From: Agromyces sp. Marseille-P2726
GTDB taxonomy: Bacteria; Actinomycetota; Actinomycetes; Actinomycetales; Microbacteriaceae
Reading direction: 5' to 3'
Length of the DNA: 64,000 bases
Assembly: GCF_902809835.1 (NCBI RefSeq)
Contig: NZ_CADDWM010000007.1
Coordinates: forward strand, 81,198-145,197
The notes beneath the pieces are model-generated. The model ran no database searches, was not told where the DNA came from, and worked only from the letters and a program-made list of their open reading frames with translations. Of the stretch, positions 1 to 8,847 are shown piece by piece. A program made the position numbers and the translations under genes. Numbering within the stretch: the stretch's first letter is position 1; every line of letters begins with the position of its first letter.

Positions 1-314
1 CGTTCACCGCGGAAGCCGCTGTGGTGGCCGTTCCGGTCGTCGAAGGTGTCGGTGCTCCTCTGAAGTTCGGCGAGGCGCTGGCAACCGGGAGCGCGGTCAT
101 CGCTACGCCCGACGCCGCGAGCGCGTTGCCGTCGAGCGGAGCTTACACTTCAGCGAATCCCGAGGAGTGGGCCGATTGGATACATCGGCGTTTGGAGGGA
201 CGGCGGGCAGAACCAGCGCCCTCCCCGATCCGCGCTCACGCACTCGCTGAGTTCACTTGGATGCGGGCAGCGGCTCCCATAGACGGCTGGCTCCGCATGA
301 ACGTGGCCACTTGA
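1..314 (+). CDS. Glycosyltransferase, C-terminal fragment (5' end outside window)
   Basis: The frame is open from base 3 and ends with TGA at 312-314, giving about 103 residues. The text around VVEGVGAPLKFGEALATGS matches the C-terminal donor-binding part of a GT-B fold (GT1/GT4) glycosyltransferase, where a glycine-rich loop and a conserved acidic residue (here GEAL) contact the nucleotide sugar. The rest of the protein lies before the window. It is followed by 264 bases without a gene and then by the ABC exporter of the polysaccharide locus, so a role in assembling that glycan is inferred. The donor and acceptor sugars cannot be told. Confidence 0.7.
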   Translation, partial: FTAEAAVVAVPVVEGVGAPLKFGEALATGSAVIATPDAASALPSSGAYTSANPEEWADWIHRRLEGRRAEPAPSPIRAHALAEFTWMRAAAPIDGWLRMNVAT

Positions 315-508
315 CCGGGATCGCACCCCTACGATCACCTCGTGCAGACAAACGGGCTTGACCTAGTCGAGCCTGCGCTCGAAGCCACTCCCCGCGATCA
401 CCGCCGCCGGCGGCTTCGCCGAGACGGTGCGCCCTGGTCAGGGGATTGCACGCGGTATCCGTCGATACGGGGAACGCTCGCACGGCGGTCTTCACAGTGA
501 GGATCGCG

Positions 509-536
509 TTGGCCATCGATCCAGCCCGGCTATGAT
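509..536 (+). promoter_or_regulatory. Candidate promoter of the ABC exporter gene
   Basis: A TTGGCC (509-514) and a TATGAT (531-536) are separated by 16 bases, close to the actinobacterial sigma-A pattern. They lie about 40 bases before the ATG at 579, leaving room for the ribosome binding site GGAGGAGAGG. The rest of the 315-578 gap shows no gene. Confidence 0.45.
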
Positions 537-578
537 GCCGGAAGTGCCCGACCCGAGGGCGCTGCCGGAGGAGAGGCG

Positions 579-2384
579 ATGGCACCAGCGCCGCGTGAAC
601 AGAGCCTGCTCGACCAGCTCCGTCTGACTCTCCTCATGGCTGACGTAGAACCCGGGCGCTGGGTCGCGGGCAACATCGTTGCTTCTGTTGCGCTCGCTGC
701 ACTCGACACCCTCGGCGTTGCGGCGATGATTCCGCTCATGCAGCTGGTCAGCGGTGACGAGAGCGGCTCGTTCATCGTTTGGATCTCGGAACGCCTCGGC
801 ACTTCATCTCCGTCGGTGCTCCTTCCGGTCGTTGCGGGACTCATCGCATTTGTCTTCATCGTGAAGAGCCTCGGCAGCATCGCATTCCGCTGGTGGCTCC
901 TCGGCCGCACGACCAAGGTGTCCGCACTCGCCTCGGCAGAACTCGCGCGACGGTATGCCCTCGCGCCCTACGGAGATCACCGTGCCCGGCGAATGAGCGA
1001 GATCTACCGCAATATCAACGATGCTACGACCCAGTCGGCGAGCGTGCTCCTCGCGGTCGTCAGCGTCGCCTCGGATGCGCTCACACTTGCCGCTATCACC
1101 GCGGTACTGTTCGTGACCGCACCGTTCGTGACGGTGTTCGCGATCGTATTGTTTGGCGGACTCGTGTTCGGGGTGCAGCAACTCCTGCGTCGACGCCAGT
1201 ACCGCCTCGGTGAGGAGATTGCGGCCGCCGGCCTCGAAGCCTGGCAATTCCTGCTTCCCGGGCTCGACGGATTCCGTGAGGCGCGTCTCACGTCGAGTTC
1301 CGGGAGGTTCATCGACGGGTTTCGGCGCGCACGGCTGCGCCGCGCCGACGCCGCTCGACAGATGGGCCTGCTGTCGGACCTGCCGAGGTACCTCCTCGAT
1401 GTCGCGTTCGTCGTCGCGATCCTCGGTATCTCCTTGATTCTCTTCGCCACGGGAACGCCTGCGCATGCACTCACTGTGCTTGGGGTGTTCGCTGCGGCCT
1501 CGCTGCGTGCACTGCCAACGCTCAATCGCATCGCGGGCAGTCTCGTAACGGTTCGCACTGGCCGGGCCGGCCTCGATATCGTGACACGAATCGTCGATGA
1601 ACTCGATGCGGGCGGTGCTCACGAGGAGCGACCCAAGGGCATACGCTACCGGGGCGACATCAATCTGCACCAGCTGGGCTTCAAGTACCCGGATGCCGAA
1701 GAACCTGTGCTGACCGGAGTGTCGTTGCGCATCGCCGAGAATCGCACGACCGCATTCGTTGGCTCCAGCGGCGCGGGCAAGAGTACGCTGCTCGATCTTG
1801 TGCTCGGACTGCTCGACCCGACCGAGGGAGTGATCGAGGTTGGCGGACGTTCGATCGCCGACGACCGTGCTTCGTGGTATTCGGGCCTCGGTGTAGTGCC
1901 GCAGGACGTGTTCCTCCTCAACGCATCCCTCGCCGCCAACATTGCATTCGGGGTGGCCCCGGATGACGTCGATCGTGCCCGGATCGACGAGGTGGTTCAG
2001 CTGGCCCAGCTCGAGGCACTTGTCGACGAGTTGCCACTTGGACTTGACACGACGGTCGGCGAGCGCGGAGTGCGACTCTCGGGCGGACAGCGCCAGCGCG
2101 TTGGCCTCGCCAGGGCACTGTACCGCGAGCCTAGGGTTCTCGTGCTTGATGAGGCGACCTCGGCGCTCGACAACGTCACCGAGCACGAGATATCCGAAAC
2201 GCTCGGGAGGCTTCGAGGCAGCCTCACGATTCTGATCGTGGCGCACCGACTCTCCACAGTGCGCCATGCCGATACGCTTGTCTTCCTCAAGGACGGGCGA
2301 CTCGTCAGCGAGGGAACTTTCGAACAGCTTCGTGCGGAGAACGCGGACTTTGCGCGACTGGTCGAGCTCGGAGAGCTCGACTGA
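579..2384 (+). CDS. ABC exporter, fused membrane and ATPase domains (PglK/MsbA-like flippase)
   Basis: This 601-residue half-transporter has a six-helix membrane domain (about residues 25-320) followed by a nucleotide-binding domain. Walker A GSSGAGKST lies near residue 395, the signature LSGGQRQR near 502, Walker B VLVLDEATSALD near 520, and the H-loop AHRLST follows. Length and order fit type IV exporters that work as homodimers. In a polysaccharide locus such proteins (PglK is the model) flip lipid-linked saccharides across the membrane; this role is inferred from the neighbours, and a lipid or peptide exporter remains possible. The ATG follows a strong GGAGGAGAGG site. No separate Wzx-type flippase is visible in the window, which fits this protein taking that job. 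Confidence 0.85.
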   Translation: MAPAPREQSLLDQLRLTLLMADVEPGRWVAGNIVASVALAALDTLGVAAMIPLMQLVSGDESGSFIVWISERLGTSSPSVLLPVVAGLIAFVFIVKSLGSIAFRWWLLGRTTKVSALASAELARRYALAPYGDHRARRMSEIYRNINDATTQSASVLLAVVSVASDALTLAAITAVLFVTAPFVTVFAIVLFGGLVFGVQQLLRRRQYRLGEEIAAAGLEAWQFLLPGLDGFREARLTSSSGRFIDGFRRARLRRADAARQMGLLSDLPRYLLDVAFVVAILGISLILFATGTPAHALTVLGVFAAASLRALPTLNRIAGSLVTVRTGRAGLDIVTRIVDELDAGGAHEERPKGIRYRGDINLHQLGFKYPDAEEPVLTGVSLRIAENRTTAFVGSSGAGKSTLLDLVLGLLDPTEGVIEVGGRSIADDRASWYSGLGVVPQDVFLLNASLAANIAFGVAPDDVDRARIDEVVQLAQLEALVDELPLGLDTTVGERGVRLSGGQRQRVGLARALYREPRVLVLDEATSALDNVTEHEISETLGRLRGSLTILIVAHRLSTVRHADTLVFLKDGRLVSEGTFEQLRAENADFARLVELGELD

Positions 2385-2572
2385 GTGAACAGGGGGTCCC
2401 CCTCCACGCCTGCAAAGCGAACCCGCGGGATGAATTCATTCACTCGTGCGTTCCCTTCCTATTGCGAACGGCGGTGAAGGTGACGTCCTCCGGGCGGGAC
2501 GTGCACTCCCCGACCCCGACGGCCACTTCCCCACCTGCGATACTGGAGCGAATCTCAGCAAAGGACAGAGCC

Positions 2573-3940
2573 ATGGCTCCCATGAGCATGCGCGGAGAAA
2601 TCTGGCGCGAGCGCATCGTCGACTGGTGGTCGGGCGCGTGGCGTTGGGTGTTGATGGCGGCGGGTGCCATTGTTTCCGTGTACGTGGTGCTCGACCAAGG
2701 GCTCGAGCATGGGGCGATGACCGCGATTGCGATTTCCGGACTCGTCATTGGCGTCGCGATTTCCAGGTCCCAACCCCTCGCGATCGTGCTCATGGCGTTG
2801 CCGGGTCTCCTGATCGTGGAGCGAGTCGGTCTTGGGGGAACGGACCTGTCGGTGTCGGATGTCGCGCTCGCCGCGGCATTCGGGACGGCCGTGCTCCTGG
2901 GCCAGCGCCCGTACAACCGGCCGCTGCGGCAGCTGCTCTGGCTCAACCTCTTCTACCAGTTCACGACGCTGTTCACCGTCATCGTCAACCCGTACGTCGC
3001 GAACACTGTCGAGTGGTTCCACGCGTGGCTGCTCATTTCTGGCGCGCTCATCGTTGGATGGGCCGTTGGCGCGGGCGGATATGCACGCCTCGGACTCTCG
3101 CTCCTCGTCGGAGCGGCCTGCATCATCGGCGTAATCACGATCATCCAGGGTGCGATCGCGTATGCCTCGGGAGACTTCGGCCCGGTGTATCCGTCATGGC
3201 CCTTCCCCATGCACAAGAACTTCGTGGGAACCGTGGTGGCGGTCGCCGCGGCGGTGGTCTATGTCAATCCCGATTGGATCGGATGGACCAAACGGTGGGC
3301 GTGGACCGCCTTCTGGTTGCTGGTCGTGGCTCTCCTCCTCTCGCAATCCCGCCAGGCGCTCATCGGCCTGATGGCCGCCGTGCTCATCGCGGTCATCCGG
3401 CGACGGATTACGGAGCGTTCACGGTTCGTGTACCTACTGCTGATCCCGGCAGCTTGGCTCATCGTCAGCATGGTGATCGAGCAGATCGAGTCCCAGAATC
3501 AGCACAACTCCGTCTTCCAACGGCTCAACTGGTTCCGGGAGGTCTACCACTACTGGCGCGAGTCGCCGGTGTTCGGACACGGCTTGCGCTATTGGTACAA
3601 CGACTCCACGGTCCCCTTCCAACCGCCGCAAGCCGAGGTGGAGGTGCTCGCCTCTGCGGGAGTCGTCGGTCTCATCGGCTTCATCGTCATGTGGATCGGC
3701 ATCATCGTGGTGCTGTGGCACGTCGACCCCCGATTCGGAACACTCGCGGTCGCGGTCACCTTCGCCCGTATCGTGCAAGCGCAGTTCGACTTATTCTGGG
3801 CCGCCGCGTCCGTGTCGATCCCGTTTGTCATCGTCGGCATCTGCCTCGGTGCCATGGCACGTGAGCAGCGCGGTGATCCGACCCGATCGACCGACGCGAG
3901 CATCACTGTGTCCCCACTCTCCCGCGCTCCGCTGCGTTGA
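2573..3940 (+). CDS. O-antigen ligase / Wzy-like polysaccharide polymerase
   Basis: The 455-residue protein is almost wholly hydrophobic, with about ten to twelve membrane segments and one large polar loop near residues 300-350. In that loop the pattern HNSVFQRLNWFREV followed by ESPVFGHGLRYW is typical of the Wzy_C (O-antigen ligase) family, whose members join glycan units or move them to an acceptor outside the membrane. A SRQALIGL segment before the loop also fits. I chose ATG 2573 because AAAGGA lies eight bases upstream and the peptide then starts just before the first membrane helix; the frame is open further upstream to 2462. The gene follows the flippase-like ABC exporter and precedes the chain-length kinase, a usual order in polymerisation loci. 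Confidence 0.82.
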   Translation: MAPMSMRGEIWRERIVDWWSGAWRWVLMAAGAIVSVYVVLDQGLEHGAMTAIAISGLVIGVAISRSQPLAIVLMALPGLLIVERVGLGGTDLSVSDVALAAAFGTAVLLGQRPYNRPLRQLLWLNLFYQFTTLFTVIVNPYVANTVEWFHAWLLISGALIVGWAVGAGGYARLGLSLLVGAACIIGVITIIQGAIAYASGDFGPVYPSWPFPMHKNFVGTVVAVAAAVVYVNPDWIGWTKRWAWTAFWLLVVALLLSQSRQALIGLMAAVLIAVIRRRITERSRFVYLLLIPAAWLIVSMVIEQIESQNQHNSVFQRLNWFREVYHYWRESPVFGHGLRYWYNDSTVPFQPPQAEVEVLASAGVVGLIGFIVMWIGIIVVLWHVDPRFGTLAVAVTFARIVQAQFDLFWAAASVSIPFVIVGICLGAMAREQRGDPTRSTDASITVSPLSRAPLR

Positions 3941-4059
3941 CCTGCTGAGCGCACCTGGTTGTACTGCGGACCCGCGCCGAAGTCCGTTGGCATACCATTG
4001 AGCCAATCTCGAATACGCTCAGCCCTCTGAGGCGGGCGCACAGCTGACCGGAGGGTTGC

Positions 4060-5574
4060 ATGGAGCTCCGCGACTACCTGCGTGGTCTGCGCCGACATTG
4101 GATCGCCATCCTCCTGATGACGATTGTCGGCGCGGGTGCGGGGTATGGCTGGACGTTGCTTCAGACGCCGGTCTACGTCGCGGGTGCGAGTGGTTACGTT
4201 TCGTCGACCGGCGTCGAGGATCTCGGCACTTCGACGCTCGGTGACTCGCTCGCTCGCTCCAAGGTCGCGACGTACCTCGAGATCGCTGGTTGGCGCACCG
4301 TTGCCGAGGACGCGATCGAGGAGCTCGATCTCGACACCACGCCTGAACAGCTCGTGAATCGCATCGAGGTCTCGAACCCGCCCGACACGACATTCATCAG
4401 AGTTTCTGCGCAGGGCGCGTCGCCTGAGGAAGCTCGGGCACTCGCCGAAGCATGGATCGACGCGATGAAGGTCCAGATCGACGAAATCGAAGGTGACGGT
4501 AGTCCTGGTTCGGCTCCCGTCACCATTCTTCCGGGTGACGAGGCGTCGCTCCCTGCATCACCGAGCTTCCCCGACGTGCAGACCGCCGTGATCGTCGGGG
4601 GCATCCTCGGCTTCGGCTTCGGCATCGCGTTCGCCATGATCCGCACAGTCTCCGACAGACGCATCCGCGCGGGCGACGACGTGGAGGCGCGGACCGGCGT
4701 CTCTGTCGTCGGAACCATCCCGATCGTGCCGGGCCTCGACGGCGAGCACCGCCTGGTCGAATCTTCGACGCATTCGAACGGCAAGAACAACACGTTCGCC
4801 GTCTCGGAGGCGTTGCGCGCGCTCAGAACCAACCTTCAGTTCATGGACGTCGACCACCCGCCGAAGACGATCGTGGTCACCAGTCCGCTCCCGGGCGATG
4901 GCAAGTCGACCATCGCGTGCAATCTCGCGCTGACCCTTGCGGCCGGCGGGAGCACCGTGGTGCTGGTCGACGGCGACCTGCGCAGGTCGACGGTCGCGAA
5001 GACCATGGGGCTTCCAGGAGGTGCGGGGCTCAGCGACGTACTCGCCGGAAGGGCAACTCTCGTCGATGTGCTGCAACGAACGCCGAAGTCGAGCAATCTC
5101 TTGGTGCTCGCGGCAGGAAGCGTACCTCCGAACCCGAGCGAAGTGCTCGGATCCGAGCGCATGCACGCACTGATCGCCGATCTCACCAAGCACGCGACCG
5201 TGATCATCGACGCGCCGCCGCTCCTTCCGGTGACGGATGGCGCGGTGCTGACCCATCAGGCCGACGGCGCGCTGATCGTCGTCACCCTTCGGAAGACGAC
5301 GTTCGATCTGCTCGACAAGGCCCTCGACACCCTGAAGAAAGCAAGAGGACGGCCGCTCGGCGTCGTGTTGAACCGTGCGCCGCTGCGTGGAGCCGACGCA
5401 GCCGCATATTCGTACGAGTATCGGCGCGACTACAAGCCCTCCGCAGCGACGGCAAAGCTACTTCCTGCCGAGCCGCCGACGCCGGCCGCGCTTCCAAGCG
5501 AGTCTGATTCCGATCTCGACGTCCTTGTCAGCGAGACTCCCGCGGCGTCGCGTCGGGGCGCCCGTCGCAACTGA
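4060..5574 (+). CDS. Polysaccharide copolymerase / bacterial tyrosine autokinase (Wzz-CpsD fusion)
   Basis: The 504-residue protein joins a Wzz-type chain-length domain (membrane segments near residues 15-35 and 170-190) to a cytoplasmic BY-kinase domain. The kinase part shows Walker A PGDGKST near residue 277, Walker A' VLVDGDLRR, and Walker B VIIDAPPL. A tyrosine cluster (YSYEYRRDY, about residues 449-457) near the C-terminus is the expected autophosphorylation site. These kinases control polymer length by cycling between phosphorylated and unphosphorylated oligomers. The matching phosphatase is the low-molecular-weight enzyme at 19828, some 14 kb away. ATG 4060 is preceded by GGAGGG. The acidic and basic tail after the tyrosine cluster is longer than in most relatives. 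Confidence 0.9.
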   Translation: MELRDYLRGLRRHWIAILLMTIVGAGAGYGWTLLQTPVYVAGASGYVSSTGVEDLGTSTLGDSLARSKVATYLEIAGWRTVAEDAIEELDLDTTPEQLVNRIEVSNPPDTTFIRVSAQGASPEEARALAEAWIDAMKVQIDEIEGDGSPGSAPVTILPGDEASLPASPSFPDVQTAVIVGGILGFGFGIAFAMIRTVSDRRIRAGDDVEARTGVSVVGTIPIVPGLDGEHRLVESSTHSNGKNNTFAVSEALRALRTNLQFMDVDHPPKTIVVTSPLPGDGKSTIACNLALTLAAGGSTVVLVDGDLRRSTVAKTMGLPGGAGLSDVLAGRATLVDVLQRTPKSSNLLVLAAGSVPPNPSEVLGSERMHALIADLTKHATVIIDAPPLLPVTDGAVLTHQADGALIVVTLRKTTFDLLDKALDTLKKARGRPLGVVLNRAPLRGADAAAYSYEYRRDYKPSAATAKLLPAEPPTPAALPSESDSDLDVLVSETPAASRRGARRN

Positions 5575-5577
5575 CGC

Positions 5578-6777
5578 GTGGATCAGCGGACTCCCGGCAT
5601 AACCCACGCTGACGCGGTCGGCTCGGTGCGAGCGCGTGTGGCGCTCGTGAGCTCTTCGTACACACCGTACGTCGGCGGCGTCGAGGAGCACGTGCGCCAG
5701 GTGGCTCGTGAACTCCGAAGCGATGGCGTAGGGGTGGAAGTGTGGACTGTCGATCGTGGCGAGTCGCTCGGCGCCAGGGAGGTGGAGGGCGTGATGGTGC
5801 GTTACCTTCCGACGCCGCTCCCTGCCGCGTCGCCGGGCGCAGTGCTCCGGTTCCTGTTACGGTTTCCGTCAGCCTGGCGGCACTGGACCGCTGCACGACA
5901 GCAGTTCCAACCCGATGTGGTGCACGTACACTGTTTCGGGCCGAACGGTGCGTACGCGCTCGCGGTGAGCCGGCGATTCAAGCTCCCGCTCATCATCACG
6001 TCGCATGGAGAAACCATTGCTGACGACCACGCGTTGTTCGAGCGGTCGGCGCTGCTCCGGTCGGCACTGCGACGAAGCCTGAGGTCCGCGACGCACGTCA
6101 CGGCACCGTCGCGGTTCGTCCTCGACGACCTACGGGCGAACCATGCTTTGAACGGCGGGACGGTGGTGCGGAACGGCGTCGTTCTCGACGCTCCCGAGAG
6201 CGCCGCGAAGCCGGCTCGCAGCGGCCGCTACCTGCTCGGCGTCGGCCGACTGGGCCGCATGAAAGGCTTCGACCTGCTGATCGACGCCTTCGCACGTGCA
6301 GACCTCGACCGCGACATCCGACTCGTCATCGTCGGTGACGGCCCCGAGCGGTCTCGACTTGAGGAGCAATCCGATCACCTCGGTCTGGGGTCCCGCGTCG
6401 AGTTCACTGGTCGACTGGATACCGCGGCAGTTGCTGGCGTGATGTCGAACGCCCTCGCCGTGGTCGTTCCCAGTCGCACGGAGGCCTTCGGCATCGTTGC
6501 GCTCGAGGCGTGGCGTAGCGGAGCGCCGCTCGTCATGACGAATCGGGGCGGTGCGCCCGAGTTCGTCCACGACGGTGTCGATGGGATCTTGGTGGACCCG
6601 GTCGACACGGTAGCCCTCGGTGAGGCCGTGACGCGAGTGAGCGTCGACCAGCGACTGCGGTCGCAGCTCGTTGCCGCTGGACGCGAGCGGGTGGGCGAAT
6701 TCACGTGGGCGCGCGTGGCGGAAGCCTACGAGGAGCTGTACGCGGCGGCATCCGCACCGAATTCAGGAGCGGGATGA
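5578..6777 (+). CDS. Glycosyltransferase family 4
   Basis: This 399-residue GT-B enzyme opens with VALVSSSYTPYVGGVEEHV, the usual N-terminal acceptor-side motif of GT4 proteins, and carries the donor-site pattern RTEAFGIVALE (E-x7-E type). It probably adds a sugar to the lipid-linked repeat unit at the inner membrane face. The assigned start is GTG 5578, four bases after the kinase stop; a GTG near 5629 would remove an unusual 17-residue leader and cannot be excluded. It overlaps the next gene by four bases (ATGA), so the two are probably translated together. The sugar specificity cannot be read from sequence. Confidence 0.85.
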   Translation: MDQRTPGITHADAVGSVRARVALVSSSYTPYVGGVEEHVRQVARELRSDGVGVEVWTVDRGESLGAREVEGVMVRYLPTPLPAASPGAVLRFLLRFPSAWRHWTAARQQFQPDVVHVHCFGPNGAYALAVSRRFKLPLIITSHGETIADDHALFERSALLRSALRRSLRSATHVTAPSRFVLDDLRANHALNGGTVVRNGVVLDAPESAAKPARSGRYLLGVGRLGRMKGFDLLIDAFARADLDRDIRLVIVGDGPERSRLEEQSDHLGLGSRVEFTGRLDTAAVAGVMSNALAVVVPSRTEAFGIVALEAWRSGAPLVMTNRGGAPEFVHDGVDGILVDPVDTVALGEAVTRVSVDQRLRSQLVAAGRERVGEFTWARVAEAYEELYAAASAPNSGAG

Positions 6778-7679
6778 ACTACTCAGGCCCGCTCACACGT
6801 CGACTCCGTCAACTCCGCCGTATCGCGACTGCTTCGACCCGGCCAGCGATGTGGCGCGGTGGCGTTGTAGTGCCGGCGCACTGGTGGGACGGGCATCCGA
6901 ACTTCGGCGACGATCTCACCCCGTGGCTCCTGCCGAACTACGGCGTACTGCCGATTCACCGCGTCGCCTCGCGCGCGCGCCTCGCCGGCGTCGGAAGCAT
7001 TCTCGAGTTCCTGCCAGCCGACTGGGACGGCGTGGTCTGGGGCAGCGGCCTCATGCTCGGCGAACCACACGCCCTGCCGCACGCGCGGGTGCTCGCGGTG
7101 CGCGGGCACTTGACGCGGGAACTGGTCGGAGCGCCCGACGATGTCGCGCTCGGTGATCCCGGTATCCTCGTCGGGCGTCTGCGACCGCGGCCCGTACGGC
7201 GGTGGGATGTCGCGCTCGTGCCCCACGGTCACCATCGATCGCACATGCCGTTCCTCGCGCTCGCCGAGACCGCCGGGTACCGGGTTCGCGTCGTCAACGT
7301 GCACCAGCGCGCGGAGCGAGTGGTGCGGGAGATCGGGGCGAGCGGCGCCGTCATCACCACGTCGCTGCATGGGCTCGTGACGGCCGACGCGTATGGGATC
7401 CCGGCCGTATGGACCACGCTCGAGCCACCACTGGGCGGCGGCCCATTCAAGTTCCACGACTACGAGTCGGTGGTCACGCCGAGCGCGACGCGATTCGTGC
7501 GATTCGATCCAGAGATGTCGCTCGCCGACCTCGTCGCGTCGACCGCAACCTCGCCTCGTGAGACCGTCGACGCGGCTTGCGACGCGCTCGAGGCTTCGGC
7601 GGCACAGCTGCCCGATGCCGTCCGCGCGCCCGGACGATTCCCACGAGACGTACCGCGAATGCTCGTTGGCCGCGCCTGA
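6774..7679 (+). CDS. Polysaccharide pyruvyl transferase-like protein
   Basis: The 301-residue protein contains NFGDDLTPWLL near residue 40 and, further on, a TSLHGLVTADAYGIP segment. Both are hallmarks of the polysaccharide pyruvyl transferase family (WcaK, CsaB, EpsO type), which adds pyruvate ketals from phosphoenolpyruvate to surface sugars. The fold is shared with GT-B enzymes, so a glycosyltransferase activity is a less likely alternative. The ATG at 6774 overlaps the TGA of the previous gene and has AGGAGCGGG just upstream, which shows translational coupling. A pyruvylated residue would make the surface glycan acidic; this is inference from the family. Confidence 0.75.
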   Translation: MNYSGPLTRRLRQLRRIATASTRPAMWRGGVVVPAHWWDGHPNFGDDLTPWLLPNYGVLPIHRVASRARLAGVGSILEFLPADWDGVVWGSGLMLGEPHALPHARVLAVRGHLTRELVGAPDDVALGDPGILVGRLRPRPVRRWDVALVPHGHHRSHMPFLALAETAGYRVRVVNVHQRAERVVREIGASGAVITTSLHGLVTADAYGIPAVWTTLEPPLGGGPFKFHDYESVVTPSATRFVRFDPEMSLADLVASTATSPRETVDAACDALEASAAQLPDAVRAPGRFPRDVPRMLVGRA

Positions 7680-7685
7680 CATCGG

Positions 7686-8714
7686 TCAGGCCAGCGACGC
7701 CCACACACGGGCGTGTTCCTCGGCGCACCGTTTCCACGTGAAGTGAGCAGCTCGTTCACGCGCCGCCCGGACGAGCGCGCCGGTCGAATCGCCGCGCGTC
7801 GCGTCGAGCATCCCGCTGGCGAGTCCGGGGCCGGTCGGGTCGACGAGGAGACCGGTGTCGCCGACCACTTCGGGTAGTGAGCTCGTCGCCGCGGCGACGA
7901 CAGGCACGTTGGCCGCCATCGCCTCGAGAGCGGGCAGGCCGAATCCCTCGTAGAGGGAAGGGACGACCACCGCTGCAGCCGCTGCGACGACCCCTGGCAT
8001 GAGCTCGTCGGGCAGGCGTCCGGCGAGCACGACGCCGGGCATTCCATCGAAGAGTTCATTGCGACGTCGATGCGTCGGACCGGTGAGCACGAGACTGAGG
8101 CTCGGTCGCTCTCGCTGCACCAGCGGCCAGGCCTCGGCAAGCGCCTCGAGGTTCTTCCGGCGGGATGCACCACCGGCGTGGAGCACGTACTCCTCGGGTA
8201 TTCCGAACGATCTACGGGTGCCGCTGGGCAGTGGATCTGCGTCGAAGAATCGATCCTCGACGCCGTTGTGCACCACGTGGGGCTCGGTGATCCCCAGCAA
8301 CTCGGCCGCTTCCCGGGCGCTGAACTCGGAGACGCAGATCACCGCGGCCGCCCGCCGGGCCTCCCCGATCGCCGCGGGCACCGGTGGCGACTCGTCGGGG
8401 AAGCGCCATGCAACGACATCGTGGATCGTGATCACATCAACGCCCGGCGCTGGCGGCAGTTCGAGGTTCATTCGGTGCGTCACCGTGTCGCGGCCGTACA
8501 ACAGTCTTCCGACCTCACGCCGCATACCAGCGGATGCCCCGACGACTCGGGCCATCGGCAACCGGCGGTTGCCTGGGAGCCTCGAGCGGAGTGAGCGCGC
8601 AACGATCCGACGAACGCCCCAGTCACGATTGTCGACGCTTCGGAGCGCCGATGCAGCATTTGCTGCCACCTGCTCCTGGTAGACCTGCGCACCCATCGGG
8701 CTGTCGGTCGCCAT
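7686..8714 (-). CDS. Glycosyltransferase family 4 (start uncertain, possible ATC start at 8756)
   Basis: From ATG 8714 the protein has 342 residues. It shows the GT4 C-terminal pattern PSLYEGFGLPALEAMA and the segment HAGGASRRKNLEALAEAW, which are typical of the mannosyltransferase-like GT4 group. Relatives usually carry a short hydrophobic strand before MATDSPMGAQVY, and the in-frame codons upstream encode exactly that (RPRLTLAT). The best ribosome binding site, GGAGGAGG, sits eight bases before an ATC codon at 8756-8754; an in-frame TTG lies at 8798 with no such site. I give the conservative ATG start. The gene is convergent with the pyruvyl transferase gene and divergent from the kinase-like gene at 8848. 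Confidence 0.8.
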   Translation of the reverse strand: MATDSPMGAQVYQEQVAANAASALRSVDNRDWGVRRIVARSLRSRLPGNRRLPMARVVGASAGMRREVGRLLYGRDTVTHRMNLELPPAPGVDVITIHDVVAWRFPDESPPVPAAIGEARRAAAVICVSEFSAREAAELLGITEPHVVHNGVEDRFFDADPLPSGTRRSFGIPEEYVLHAGGASRRKNLEALAEAWPLVQRERPSLSLVLTGPTHRRRNELFDGMPGVVLAGRLPDELMPGVVAAAAAVVVPSLYEGFGLPALEAMAANVPVVAAATSSLPEVVGDTGLLVDPTGPGLASGMLDATRGDSTGALVRAARERAAHFTWKRCAEEHARVWASLA

Positions 8715-8847
8715 GGTCGCGAGCGTCAGCCTCGGGCGTGCGGCATCTGGGCCGATGGTCGCCTCCTCCGTACTCGTCAGGGCGTCTGGCGGTATCAAGG
8801 TTAGGCGAGACGGCGATGCGTCGTCCGCCGGAAGGTAGGCTCCGCGT

